From assembly GCA_009692065.1 (NCBI GenBank), contig SHZY01000018.1, positions 1 to 54,502 on the forward strand: 54,502 nt of DNA. Reading direction: 5' to 3'. The notes beneath the pieces are model-generated. The model was given only the letters and a program-made list of their open reading frames with translations, had not been told where the DNA came from and ran no database searches. Of the stretch, positions 26,660 through 35,545 are shown piece after piece. This DNA is from Gemmataceae bacterium. GTDB taxonomy: Bacteria > Planctomycetota > Planctomycetia > Gemmatales > Gemmataceae. Numbering within the stretch: the stretch's first letter is position 1; every line of letters starts with the position of its first letter. Position numbers and translations under genes: made by a program.

Positions 26660-28042
26660 TCAAGCAAACAAACTAGTCAGCGGCGTCCCCGTGCAGAGCG
26701 GCAGCGGCCGGCCCACCGAATCGTACAACTGCGTATCGAGGTCCACGCCGAGCGCGTGGTAAATCGTCGCGGCGATATCGGCGGGCGACACCGGCGCCGT
26801 GCTCGGATAGGCGGCCCAGCGATCGGACGCGCCATGGATCAGTCCGCCGCCGACTCCCGCGCCGGCCAGCACGACGGTGTTGCAGGCGGCCCAGTGATCG
26901 CGCCCCGCCTGCCCATTGATGCGCGGCGTGCGCCCGAATTCGCCCAGGCACACCACCAGCGTCTCATCCAGAATTCCGCGTGCGCGCAAATCTTCAAGCA
27001 GGGCCGAGAAACCCTGATCGAACGGCGGCAGCAGACTGTTCTTCAGCAGATTGAAGTTGTTGGCGTGGGTATCCCAGAAAGCGTCGTCGCGTGCCCAGTT
27101 GACGGTGACCAGCGGCACTCCCGCTTCCACAAGCCGCCGGCTGAGCAGCAGACCCTGTCCGAATGCCGATGATCCGTAGCGATGTCGCAGCCGTTCACTC
27201 TCGGCGCCCAGATCGAACGCGCGCCGAGTCGCCGGCGACGTGACGAGATCGAATGCGCGGGAATAATGGGCGTCAAGGGAGCGGACGCCGGCGCGTTGCG
27301 TTAACTCTTGCTGCTGGCGATCGACCTCGGCCAGGAGCGGACGTCGGGCACGCAACCGGCGGGCGGCCTCTCCCTCGGCGACCGGGAACGGCTGGAAGTC
27401 GCTGCGGCTCGGATCCTGCGGCACGAAGAGCGGATCGTAGACGCTACCCAGGAAGCCGGCGAAGAAGCCCGGGAATATGTGATTATTCGCCGACACCTGG
27501 TTGGCCGGCGCGTTCAAGCTGATGCCCGCTGGCAACGCTCCACGCCCGCCGCGCAGCTTTTGCAGGACGGCGCCGAAGGTTGGAAAGTCGTCCGGCGCGT
27601 TCTGCGGATTGGTGCCAGGCCGTAAATGGCGCACCCCAGTGAGCATGGTGTGCATCGCCACGGTATGCGTGTTATCGGGATGGCTCACCGAGCGAATCTG
27701 CGTGAACTGATGTGCCTGTTGCGCGATGCGCGGCACATGTTCACCGAAATGAATGCCCGGTACGCTGCTGGAGATGGGCCGAAACTCGCCGCGGATTTCG
27801 CTGGGCGCCAGTGGCTTGAGATCCCAGATGTCCTGATGGGCCGGTGCGCCGAAGAGAAACACGACGATGCACGATTTGGCTCGGCCGAAGGTAGGGGGCT
27901 GTGTTTGTGGCGCCGCGACGGCACGGCGGTGGAGCAGTTCAGGCAGCGACAGTCCGAGGCAAGTTAGCCCGCCGGCGCGCAGCCATTCCCGTCGCGTCGT
28001 CCCTTCGCATGACCGAATTGCCGACCCACCAAGCGAGATCAT
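26660..28042 (-). CDS. DUF1501 family secreted protein, 460 aa
   Basis: Tat-like leader TTRREWLRAGGLTCLGLSL, then CIVVFLFGAPAHQDIWDLKP, SEIRGEFRPISSSVPGIHFG, RRLVEAGVPLVTVNWARDD, DTHANNFNLL, LGEFGRTPRIN and GRDHWAACNTVVLAGAG. Full family length. GGAG lies about 8-9 nt before ATG 28042. It is the upstream member of the tandem pair. GGPP/GAPA differences in the first block set it apart from its neighbour, so this is an old duplication. Confidence 0.9.
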   Translation of the reverse strand: MISLGGSAIRSCEGTTRREWLRAGGLTCLGLSLPELLHRRAVAAPQTQPPTFGRAKSCIVVFLFGAPAHQDIWDLKPLAPSEIRGEFRPISSSVPGIHFGEHVPRIAQQAHQFTQIRSVSHPDNTHTVAMHTMLTGVRHLRPGTNPQNAPDDFPTFGAVLQKLRGGRGALPAGISLNAPANQVSANNHIFPGFFAGFLGSVYDPLFVPQDPSRSDFQPFPVAEGEAARRLRARRPLLAEVDRQQQELTQRAGVRSLDAHYSRAFDLVTSPATRRAFDLGAESERLRHRYGSSAFGQGLLLSRRLVEAGVPLVTVNWARDDAFWDTHANNFNLLKNSLLPPFDQGFSALLEDLRARGILDETLVVCLGEFGRTPRINGQAGRDHWAACNTVVLAGAGVGGGLIHGASDRWAAYPSTAPVSPADIAATIYHALGVDLDTQLYDSVGRPLPLCTGTPLTSLFA

Positions 28043-28209
28043 ACGTGAACTCCGTCACCGCAGGCAGGAGTAAACATCTGGCCATCTTACCATGCATTCG
28101 GCTGCGTGCAACGGTAACCTTCAGCGGATTTGCCTTTCCTATCCCCGCGCAAGTTTCGCATCGGTCATCGTTCCGTTGTGGGAAGTTGTGTCATTCAAGG
28201 GAGAATTCA
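28043..28209. promoter_or_regulatory. divergent upstream region
   Basis: 167 bp between the minus-strand DUF1501 gene and the plus-strand DUF4139-like gene. GGGAGA before ATG 28210 is the only clear signal. Confidence 0.35.
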
Positions 28210-30834
28210 ATGAAGCAGCGCAAATGGTTCTGGTTCGCGGCGCCGGTTCTCACCATCATCGTGCTTGGCCTGGTCTGCTATGCTTTTCAAGCGAGCGATG
28301 GCCACGCCGACACGACGATCTCCGTCGTCAAGGGGCCCAAGGCGGCCGAACCGCTGCCGATCCGACAGGTGGTTCTCTTCAACAGCGGCGTCGGCTACTT
28401 CCAGCGTGAAGGCGAAGTGGACGGCAACGCCCGCGTCGAGCTTTCCTTCCCCGTCAGCGACATCAACGATCTCCTCAAGAGTCTCGTGCTGCAAGATGCC
28501 AAGGGACAGATCGGCACCGTCAACTACGATTCGAGCGACCCCATCGAAAAGATTCTGCGCAGCTTCGCAGTCGATCTGACCACCAATCCCACCTTCGGGC
28601 AGATTCTCAACTAGGCGCGCGGCGAAAAGATCGACATCACCCGCTTGGGCAAAAAGGAAGGCGTCACGACCACCATCACCGGCACCATCATCGGCATGGA
28701 AGCCCAGTATCGACTCGCCGGCTTGATGCCGGGAGCCGACACGGATATTCTCAATCTCAACACCGCGACTGGCCTGCAAGCCATTCCGATGGAGCAAGTC
28801 GTCTCGGTCCGTTTCCAGAATGCGGTTCTTCAAGGCGAATTGCAACGTGCCCTCCAGGTCCTCGCCCGATCCCATGATACGCAGAAGAAAACCGTCAGCG
28901 TCGGTTTCAACGGTGAAGGTAAACGGGCAGTCCGCGTCGGCTACGTAGTCGAACGCCCCATCTGGAAAACCACCTATCGCCTGCGTCTCGATCCCAACGG
29001 CAAGGTCTTCTTGCAAGGCTGGGCCTTGGTCGAGAACACCAGCGATGACGACTGGAACGACGTCCGCATGGTGCTCGTCTCCGGCAAACCGATCTCGTTC
29101 ACGATGAACCTGTACGATCCGATTTACGTGCCGCGCCAGGTTGTGGAGCCGGAGATGTTTGCGTCGCTGCGCCCGCCAGTCTACGGGGGAGCCATGACAC
29201 CGCCCGACCCGAACTTCAATCAGCAAGTGCAAGGCGGCATGGGCGGCATGGGCGGCATGGGCATGGGCGGCGGCATGATCGGCATGGGCGGCAACTTCAG
29301 CGGTTTCAATGGCAACGTTGGCGGCAATGGGTTGAACCGTTTCCAGGAGCAGAGCCTGCAAAATCTCAACCGCGATATGCAGGAGAAGGCCCAGCGCGGA
29401 CAGAACAAGCTCACCTACGACGAACTCCAGCGCCGTCGGGCGGAGCAGGTTGCCAAGCTCGAGGAGGGGAAAGAAAAGGGCAAGGTCATCGCCGGCTTCA
29501 ATTTCCAGGAGGGTATCCAGTCGGTCGCCAGCGGCGATGAGGTCGGCGACTTCTATCAGTATGCCATCGATCAGAAGATCAACCTGCCGCGGCAGAAATC
29601 GGCCATGCTGCCGATCCTCGATCAGACCATTGAGGGGCAGAAGGTCAGCATCTTCAATGAATCGACCCATGCGAAATATCCCTTGCTTGGCCTGAAACTC
29701 AAGAACACCTCCGGCAAACCGCTGACGCAGGGCCCGATCACGGTCTACGACGGCGGCATCTTCGGCGGCGATACACGAATTCTCGACGTGCAGCCGAACG
29801 AGACGCGGCTCCTGAGCTACGCTCTCGATCAAGGCACGGAGATTAAGACCGAAACGAAACAGGCCCCAAGCCCCGACATGAACTTCAAGATCGGCTCTGA
29901 AAGCTTGAACGCCCGGTATCACATTCGTCAGACGAAGACCTACACGATCAAGAACCGCTCGACGCACGATCGCCAGGTGATCCTCGAACATCCGATTCGG
30001 ACGGATTGGAAGCTGGCCGATCCGAAGTCGCCAGCCGAGCAGACGCGAGATCTCTACCGCTTCCAGGTTTCGGTCCCGAAGGGAAAGACGATCGTTTACG
30101 ACGTCATCGAGGATATGCCGCGTGTGGATCATTTCGGCGCGAAGCAGTTCTATGCGAACGCCGCGGGGATCAACATCAAGGTCGAAACGCTCAGCGATTT
30201 TCACAAAGTGACGGGGGTGAAGATCGTCAAGGGGTTCGTGACGCGGAGCCTCAAGCATCGCGAGACCAAGGCTTATTTCGTGCAGAACCTCTCCGACATG
30301 GACCGCACCTTTACCATCGATCACATCGTGCGTCCCGGCTGGGCCCGGCTCGATGACCAGAATGACCCGCAGAAAGGCCCGGAGGTCTTCCGCTTCAAGT
30401 TGTCCGTCGCCAAGGGCAAGACGGGACAGCAAGCGGTGCGCGAGGAGCGCAGCTACATCGCCAGCGAGTACCTCGTCAAGAACCTATCCGAAGACGCGAT
30501 TCGCAGCTATCTGGCAAGCTCGATCACCAGCGCCGATGTCAAGGCCGCCTTGACCAAGGCTCTCGGCATGCAGGCCAAGATCGGCGCGACGCAGACGCAA
30601 CTTGCCGAGGTGGAAAGGCAATTGACCATCGTGACCACGGATCACAACCGCGTGCGCGAAAACTTGAAGATCATCCCGATGTCGTCGGAGCACTACAAGG
30701 CGTTCCTGGAGAAATTTGTCGCTCAGGACAAACAGATCGAGAGGCTCCAGGTGAACGTCCGCGAACTTGAAGCGACGATGCTAGCGCAAATCCGCGACTA
30801 TGACCAGTTCCTCGCGAAACTGGACGCGGAGTGA
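28210..30834 (+). pseudogene. membrane-anchored DUF4139-like protein with in-frame amber stop
   Basis: 874 codons in one frame, interrupted only by TAG at 28612-28614 (codon 135). Before it: a signal anchor (residues 6-26), then QVVLFNSGVGYFQREGEV and DINDLLKSLVLQDAKGQIG, the opening of the family. After it the family continues without loss: ARGEKIDITRLGKKEGV, GYVVERPIWKTTYRLRLD, QGWALVENTSDDDWNDVRM, and a C-terminal coiled coil. A Gly/Met-rich insert (GGMGGMGMGGGM) lies near 29236-29280, followed by a Gln/Arg-rich helical stretch. The stop replaces a position where Gln would fit (CAG to TAG). A restart at TTG 28645 would give a leaderless protein. GGGAGA precedes ATG 28210. Function in planctomycetes is unknown. 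Confidence 0.8.
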
Positions 30835-30836
30835 TT

Positions 30837-30896
30837 TTGCCGCTTGCGGCGTAGCATACGCGTGTCACCTTGCGACTGCTACGCCGCAAGCGGCAA
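30837..30896. repeat. REP-B palindrome (20-bp arms)
   Basis: Left arm TTGCCGCTTGCGGCGTAGCA at 30837-30856; right arm 30877-30896 is its exact reverse complement; loop 20 nt. It starts 2 bp after the stop of the DUF4139-like gene. Related copies: 36383-36416 and a half-site at 32221-32237. Confidence 0.95.
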
Positions 30897-31108
30897 TCAA
30901 GCTCTTCTTCCGGCAAAGGGGCCTGGACCAAGTAGACAATCGACAATATCGCTATCATCACCAGCGTCCAACTCCGGCGGACACCGTGTGAAGTCAAGAG
31001 TGGAAATCCTTTTGGTGGGTGTAACGTTGATCGTGCGGGCCACGTCTGGTAATGTGAGTCGGACGCGAGCGCGAGTAAACGAGAAACACTGCCGAACCAG
31101 GGTGTCCC

Positions 31109-31435
31109 ATGTCCGCCTATGACGAAAAGGACGATGAAGTCGATGCCGAGATCAAGAAACTGCGTGCAGCACCGAGCACCCTCAAGTGTCAATGCTGCGG
31201 TTCGGACAGGATCATCCCGACGGCAACCTTGGATGGCACGGAAGGGCAACTCCGTGTCACGGTGATTGCCGACCCGACCGCAGTAATCTTCAAAGGCTAC
31301 GAGTCCGAGCTCGTGACTGTGCGCCTGTGCGGCGAATGTGGCCACGTTGCGCTATTCTCCGAAAACCCCGGCAGGCTCTATGCGGTATACCTGACGAGCC
31401 TCAAGATCGTAAACGCCAAGATACTTGAATCGTAG
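31109..31435 (+). CDS. zinc-ribbon protein, 108 aa
   Basis: Two Cys pairs, CQCCGSD and CGECGH, separated by about 50 residues of beta-rich sequence (LRVTVIADPTAVIFKGYESE) make a zinc-ribbon-like fold; the N-terminus is acidic and helical. No signal peptide, so cytoplasmic. Nucleic-acid or protein binding is plausible. Its end overlaps the open frame of the hydrolase gene, whose start is 23 bp downstream, so co-transcription is likely. Confidence 0.7.
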   Translation: MSAYDEKDDEVDAEIKKLRAAPSTLKCQCCGSDRIIPTATLDGTEGQLRVTVIADPTAVIFKGYESELVTVRLCGECGHVALFSENPGRLYAVYLTSLKIVNAKILES

Positions 31436-31457
31436 CCTCGTCCTGGGGAGCATTTCG

Positions 31458-32186
31458 ATGTCAACCAATCGAAAGTTCATGGCGCTCGCCTTGTTACTCC
31501 TGACGGCCGGTCCAACTTGGGCGCAAACCTTTACCGCCAAGGGAGTGAAGATCGCCTACCTCAACGAGGGCAAAGGGGGGCCAGTTGTTCTCGTCCACGG
31601 CCTGTTTTCCAGCACGTTCATCAACTGGCAACTGCCCGGCATCGTCGCCGAACTCAAGAAGACGCATCAGGTCATCTCGCTCGATCTGCCGGGGCACGGC
31701 TTCTCGGCACGGCCTCTCGACAAGGAAGCCTACGGCATCCAGATGGTGGACGATGTCGCCCTGCTCATGGATCACCTCAAGATCAAGAAGGCCCACATCG
31801 TCGGCTATTCGCTCGGCGGCATGATCACCTTCAAGTTCATGACGAAGTATCCCGAGCGTGTTCTGTCAGGCACCGTGTGCGGCATGGGCTGGCTGCAGGA
31901 AGGCAGCCTTCTGCAGAAATTCTGGGACGGCGCCGGCAAGGACATCAAGCTCGGCCCGCCCCCCGTCATGCTCGAATCGATCCAGCAGCTTGCGGTGACC
32001 GAGCATCATCTCAAAAAGATCGACCTCCCCGTCAAGGTACTGATCGGCAGCAAGGACATCTGCAAGCAGCTCTACGTCGATCCGCTCCGCAAAGTCCGCA
32101 AGGATTGGCCCGTGGTCGAGATCAAGGATGCCGACCATCTCATCTGCATTTTCAATCCGCAACTGCGCGACGAGATCGCCGCCTGA
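31458..32186 (+). CDS. secreted alpha/beta hydrolase, 242 aa
   Basis: Signal peptide (residues 1-22, ending TWAQ). VVLVHGLFSSTFINWQL (HG oxyanion motif), SLDLPGHGFS, the nucleophile elbow GYSLGG, VLIGSKDICK for the acid and DADHLICI for the His. The small cap makes it an esterase/lactonase-type member; substrate unknown. GGGGAG lies 8 nt before ATG 31458, which excludes the upstream open codons from 31425. Confidence 0.88.
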   Translation: MSTNRKFMALALLLLTAGPTWAQTFTAKGVKIAYLNEGKGGPVVLVHGLFSSTFINWQLPGIVAELKKTHQVISLDLPGHGFSARPLDKEAYGIQMVDDVALLMDHLKIKKAHIVGYSLGGMITFKFMTKYPERVLSGTVCGMGWLQEGSLLQKFWDGAGKDIKLGPPPVMLESIQQLAVTEHHLKKIDLPVKVLIGSKDICKQLYVDPLRKVRKDWPVVEIKDADHLICIFNPQLRDEIAA

Positions 32187-32220
32187 GTACGGAAGAATGG
32201 CAAGTGATTTCGGTCAGCCA

Positions 32221-32237
32221 GCCGTTTGCGGCGTAGC
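32221..32237. repeat. REP-B half-site
   Basis: GCCGTTTGCGGCGTAGC, one mismatch to the REP-B left arm; no partner arm within 60 bp. It lies 35 bp after the hydrolase stop. Confidence 0.8.
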
Positions 32238-32337
32238 GTCCAAGGAACTCTTGACAAGTGCGGCGAGGCCGGGGAACCTTGCGATCCCGGCCACGTTGAT
32301 GTAAGATTCCTGCAATGTGCATGAAACGGAGCCAACC

Positions 32338-32535
32338 ATGATAACGCCCCGTCTTCCCAAAGCCGAACGGGGTAAGGCCTGGTGCGCCATAATCGAAATT
32401 GGCCCGATTCGGCTCAGCGCAGATGATCCGATCCATGAGGTTCTGCCGGCTCATCTCGAATTGCTTATCGCACAGGGTATTCACTACGAGGTCCTCAAGG
32501 CGCGGCCGAATCGTGACGAGAAACTTCGCCCTTAG
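32338..32535 (+). CDS. small hypothetical protein, 65 aa
   Basis: MITPRLPKAERGKAWCAIIE opens a short soluble protein with IRLSADDPIHEVLPAHLELL. No family recognised. The ribosome site is weak, and ATG 32317 is an alternative start seven codons upstream. It lies in a run of small plus-strand genes. Confidence 0.45.
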   Translation: MITPRLPKAERGKAWCAIIEIGPIRLSADDPIHEVLPAHLELLIAQGIHYEVLKARPNRDEKLRP

Positions 32536-32588
32536 GAGTCCCATCAGAAGCATCGACACCTTGGACGACTCATTTGTGTGCTTTTCCG

Positions 32589-33026
32589 ATGCCTACCTTT
32601 CAGCAAATCCTTGATCGCTTCGCATTACCAGCTTACGAAAAGCAAAATCACCTTCTCTCGCTCATAGGCGAACACCCGTGGTTGCTGGACACCGAGGAGG
32701 ACATCGCCGCCTTCAAGGGCGATCCGATTCTTCAAGCTAATCTGCTGAAGTCATTCAAGCGAATCCTGGCCTTCCCTGGTCTGTCGCTTTCAGACAAGGG
32801 AGAGGTCTTGGAAGGCCAGAACTTCAAGGCCAGAGTTCCAGACGCATGGGCTAGTCCCAATCACAACTGGCTCCGAATTGCCCGCATACTACGGAGCCTG
32901 ACGCTGCTGGGAATGAAGACCCATGGGCAAGCGTTTATTCAATGGTTGGATGCCATTTACAGGAGCAGGAAGTTCCCGATTTCCGCCGATACGTTTCGAT
33001 ACTGGACGCAGGCAGTGACGGAATAA
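32589..33026 (+). CDS. chimeric small protein: DUF6882-like start joined to OGFr-like end, 145 aa
   Basis: Residues 1-37 (PTFQQILDRFALPAYEKQNH, then LLSLIGEHPWLLDTEE) resemble the beginning of DUF6882-type proteins. From residue 38 the sequence (DIAAFKGDPILQANLLKSFK, NFKARVPDAWASPNHNWLRI, RILRSLTLLGM) matches the C-terminal part of bacterial opioid-growth-factor-receptor-like (OGFr) proteins, whose N-terminal WLFPLPEPS motif is missing. The join is in frame, at about 32697, in GAGGA-rich DNA. ATG 32589 has no good ribosome site. Probably a deletion product; whether it folds is open. Confidence 0.6.
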   Translation: MPTFQQILDRFALPAYEKQNHLLSLIGEHPWLLDTEEDIAAFKGDPILQANLLKSFKRILAFPGLSLSDKGEVLEGQNFKARVPDAWASPNHNWLRIARILRSLTLLGMKTHGQAFIQWLDAIYRSRKFPISADTFRYWTQAVTE

Positions 33027-33114
33027 GGATGGTCTACCCAGGACGGCCATAGTAGCCTAGGATAAATCTATGTTCGATCCGGTTGCCCTGAACTGTCCCC
33101 AAGGAAACCTGAAA

Positions 33115-33288
33115 ATGGCGGAAGACCAAAAAGCACCTGTCGCTGCGCCCAAAAAGAAGATTGTCCGGTGCGATAAGATTTGCACCTATTACGGCAGTGG
33201 CAACGAGGGACAACGGTGTAAAGGAAAATGCAGTCGAGAACCGGGACACATTCTCAACTGCAAATGCCGAACTCACGAAATGCAGTGA
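33115..33288 (+). CDS. small Cys-rich protein, 57 aa
   Basis: A Lys/Ala-rich head is followed by seven... in fact six Cys and two His in about 40 residues: CDKIC, CKGKC, CKC and THEM. This is a likely metal-binding knuckle. AAGGAAA 8 nt before ATG 33115 decides the start over ATG 33070. No family recognised. Confidence 0.6.
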   Translation: MAEDQKAPVAAPKKKIVRCDKICTYYGSGNEGQRCKGKCSREPGHILNCKCRTHEMQ

Positions 33289-33604
33289 AGTAAGAATCCA
33301 AAGCTTTTGCTTTGGATCACTGCATCACTCCGTCCCCAAGACCAGATCAACTGCCCGGCAACCTCTGGCGTGCGGCCCCGTCCTTCGGCAGTGGTTCAAG
33401 GTGTCCTCGTTGACGTACCCTGCTTCGTGTAGGGCATCGTCACCAACAAGCCGCATCCTCCGAAGTCAAGCCACGGAGGATTGCCTTTTCTGGTACAGTG
33501 CAGCGTTGCATTCAAACCGCGAAAGGTGATGGCAGCATGACCCTTACCCTGCGGGACTGATTGGCGAACCTAATTCGCCCGATGTCGCAAGAGGGGGCCG
33601 AACG
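33289..33604. other. 316-bp gap with one short hairpin
   Basis: ATCCAAAGC (33296-33304), loop TTTT, GCTTTGGAT (33309-33317) forms a perfect 9-bp hairpin without T-tract just after the Cys-rich gene. Nothing else is supported before the ribosome region of the gene at 33605. Confidence 0.5.
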
Positions 33605-34834
33605 ATGAAAAACAAGAAACGCTTAACCCGCCGCCGTCTCCTCCAAGCCGGCGCCGCCCTCGCGATCGCTCCGGTCGCTAACGCTCGCGGCTCTGTTGTT
33701 GCCGCTCAACGCGCACGCCAGAGCATCTACGAATCGCTCGGCCTCAAGCACGTCATCAACGCGACCGGGACTGTCACCAACCTCGGCGGGTCCGTCATGC
33801 CGCCGGAAGTAGTTGCGGCCTGGGGCGAAGCGGCGAGGCATTTTGTCAACCTGATCGAGCTGCAGGATCGCGTCGGCGAGCGCATTGCCAAGGTCATCGG
33901 CGTCGAGGCGGCGCTCGTCACCACCGGAGCGGCGGGGGCGTTGCAGCTCGGCACGGCGGCGGTCATTACGCGCGGCGATCGCAAGAAGATCGTGCGGCTC
34001 CCCGATACCACGGGCATGCGGAACGAAGTCATCCTGCAACGCGCCCATCACTCTTGCTACGACAATCAGCTCACCAACGTCGGCGTGCGCCTCATCGATG
34101 TCGAGTCGGCGGCGGATGTCAAACGCGTCGTCAACGAACGTACGGCCCTGATGTTCTTCATGAACAAGGATGATGCCGGGGGACGCATCCGCCGCGCCGA
34201 GTGGATCACGCTGGCGCGCGAGCATCGACTGCCGACGCTGCTCGATGCCGCGGCCGATGTGCCGCCCGCCGAACGGCTGTCCGAGTACAATCGCATGGGG
34301 TTCGATCTCGTCGCGTTCTCCGGCGGCAAGGCGATGCGCGGGCCGAACGACACCGGATTGCTGCTGGGCCGCAAGGAGCTGATCGATGCGGCCAAGCTCA
34401 ACACCAATCCTCACTGCCCGAGCATTGGGCGTGGGTTGAAGGTGTCGAAGGAGGACATGATCGCCGCGATGGTGACCGTGGAGCGGTTCGTGCGGCTCGA
34501 TCACAAGGCCGAAATTCGCGAGTGGGAACGGCGTATCGGCGTAATCGAGGCGGCCGTCAAGAACATTGCCAGCGTCCAATGCGAACGGATCGTGCCGCCG
34601 ATCGCAAATCATGTCTCGCACTTGATTTTGACGTGGGACGAAAAGCGAGTCCCTATCGCGTGCGAGCGCTTCACGCGGGCGCTGATGGACGGCGACGCGC
34701 CGATCCAGATCGGCCGGGTGCCGGGAACGGGCGAGCGCGGCGTGGTCATTTCGGTTTTCACGCTGCAAACGGGCGAGGAGCGGGTGGTGGCGGAGCGGGT
34801 CGCGGGGATACTTCGAAAAGCCGCCGGGCGCTGA
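33605..34834 (+). CDS. Tat-exported SelA-like PLP-dependent enzyme, 409 aa
   Basis: Twin-arginine leader TRRRLLQAGAALAIAP, then a fold type I PLP enzyme of the SelA/DgaE branch: VINATGTVTNLGGSVMPPEV, VTTGAAGALQLGTAAVI, LLDAAADVPP and FSGGKAMRGPNDTGLLLG with the PLP lysine at residue 242. The substrates of exported members are unknown; known relatives act on Sec-tRNA or on amino-sugar acids. Right after the leader, ANARGSV is encoded by a word related to palindrome P7 (33677-33693). It is followed after 66 bp by the hoxU/hypE scar. Confidence 0.82.
   Translation: MKNKKRLTRRRLLQAGAALAIAPVANARGSVVAAQRARQSIYESLGLKHVINATGTVTNLGGSVMPPEVVAAWGEAARHFVNLIELQDRVGERIAKVIGVEAALVTTGAAGALQLGTAAVITRGDRKKIVRLPDTTGMRNEVILQRAHHSCYDNQLTNVGVRLIDVESAADVKRVVNERTALMFFMNKDDAGGRIRRAEWITLAREHRLPTLLDAAADVPPAERLSEYNRMGFDLVAFSGGKAMRGPNDTGLLLGRKELIDAAKLNTNPHCPSIGRGLKVSKEDMIAAMVTVERFVRLDHKAEIREWERRIGVIEAAVKNIASVQCERIVPPIANHVSHLILTWDEKRVPIACERFTRALMDGDAPIQIGRVPGTGERGVVISVFTLQTGEERVVAERVAGILRKAAGR
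33677..33693. repeat. P7-related half-site inside a coding sequence
   Basis: GCTAACGCTCGCGGCTC matches the right arm of P7 at 46173-46189 in 15 of 17 positions and is in frame after the Tat leader, where it encodes ANARGS. Confidence 0.55.
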
Positions 34835-34900
34835 CGGACGCCGCCTTTGCGAATTGGTAAACCATCCTGTGTCGAATCCGCTCATGCAGGTGGTTTCCTC

Positions 34901-34992
34901 ATGTCTGTCAAGACCCTGACCATCGATGGCCAGCCTATTACGTCGCCTCGGGACCAGACCGTCCTCGACGCGGCGCGAGCGCACGGCATCAT
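34901..34992 (+). pseudogene. hoxU: HoxU-like [2Fe-2S] subunit, first 30 codons
   Basis: MSVKTLTIDGQPITSPRDQT followed by VLDAARAHGI is the standard opening of HoxU, the ferredoxin-like diaphorase subunit of bidirectional [NiFe] hydrogenase. After HGI the sequence leaves the family (no CHLPG... Cys cluster) and becomes hypE in another frame. The join is at about 34988-34992 (GGCATCATGG). The fragment cannot make a cofactor-binding protein. Confidence 0.7.
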
Positions 34993-35490
34993 GGTCTGGC
35001 GGTCCTGTCAGTGCGCACCGGCATCGATCTGGGCGAGGGGCTGTGCAGCGACATCTCGCCCATGCACGACTTGGTGGCCCGCCTAGTGGCATCGCAGGCC
35101 GAGATCCATTTCCTGCGCGATCCGACGCGCGGCGGCGTGGCGGCAGTGCTGCACGAACTCGTCGAGCAAACGGGGCTCAGTGTGGCGATTGATGAAGCGG
35201 CATTGCCAATTTCGCCGGCGGCGCGCGGCGCGAGCGAACTGCTTGGACTGGATCCCCCTTACATCGCCAGCGAGGGCAAAGTGGTCGTACTGGTTGCACC
35301 GCCCAATGCCGATCTCGCGCTGGCGGCGCTACGCAGCCACATCCTCGGCCGAAACGCCGCCCTGATCGGCGAAGTGAGCGCCGATTTGCTGCCGAACGTA
35401 CTGATGCGCAATCGTTACGGACAACTTCGGGTTGTCGATGAGCCAAGCGGCACGCCCTTGCCGCGAATTAGTTGTGGAATTAGCTCATAA
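34990..35490 (+). pseudogene. hypE: HypE hydrogenase maturation factor, C-terminal fragment
   Basis: Reading from 34990, HGLAVLSVRTGIDLGEGLCS and IHFLRDPTRGGVAAVLHELV (the PurM/AIRS-C domain), then PISPAARGASELLGLDP and LRSHILGRNAALIGEVS match HypE. Family members end in a conserved PRIC that carries the thiocarboxamide; here the end is LPRISCGISS, so the terminal Cys context is altered as well. The N-terminal ATP-binding half is missing. GTG 35011 could start a 159-residue product. Together with the hoxU start it marks an internal deletion of a hydrogenase locus. Confidence 0.85.
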
Positions 35491-35511
35491 TAGATAGGTA
35501 AGATTGCTTGA

Positions 35512-35539
35512 TTGTTTGTGGGCTTCGCCGAGGTATAAT
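35512..35539 (+). promoter_or_regulatory. sigma-70-type promoter for the small RNA
   Basis: TTGTTT (35512-35517), 16-nt spacer, TATAAT (35534-35539), a perfect -10. Transcription would start at about 35545-35547, at the first base of the hairpin RNA. Confidence 0.65.
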
Positions 35540-35545
35540 AAAATA

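Noticed and set aside
28207..30432. 741-codon minus-strand frame that is uninterrupted where the plus strand has a TAG
   Set aside because: The plus strand shows clear family blocks on both sides of the stop; the minus frame has none.
33623..35092. 489-codon minus-strand frame over the SelA-like gene and the hoxU/hypE join
   Set aside because: It ignores the join and the PLP motifs; no domain.
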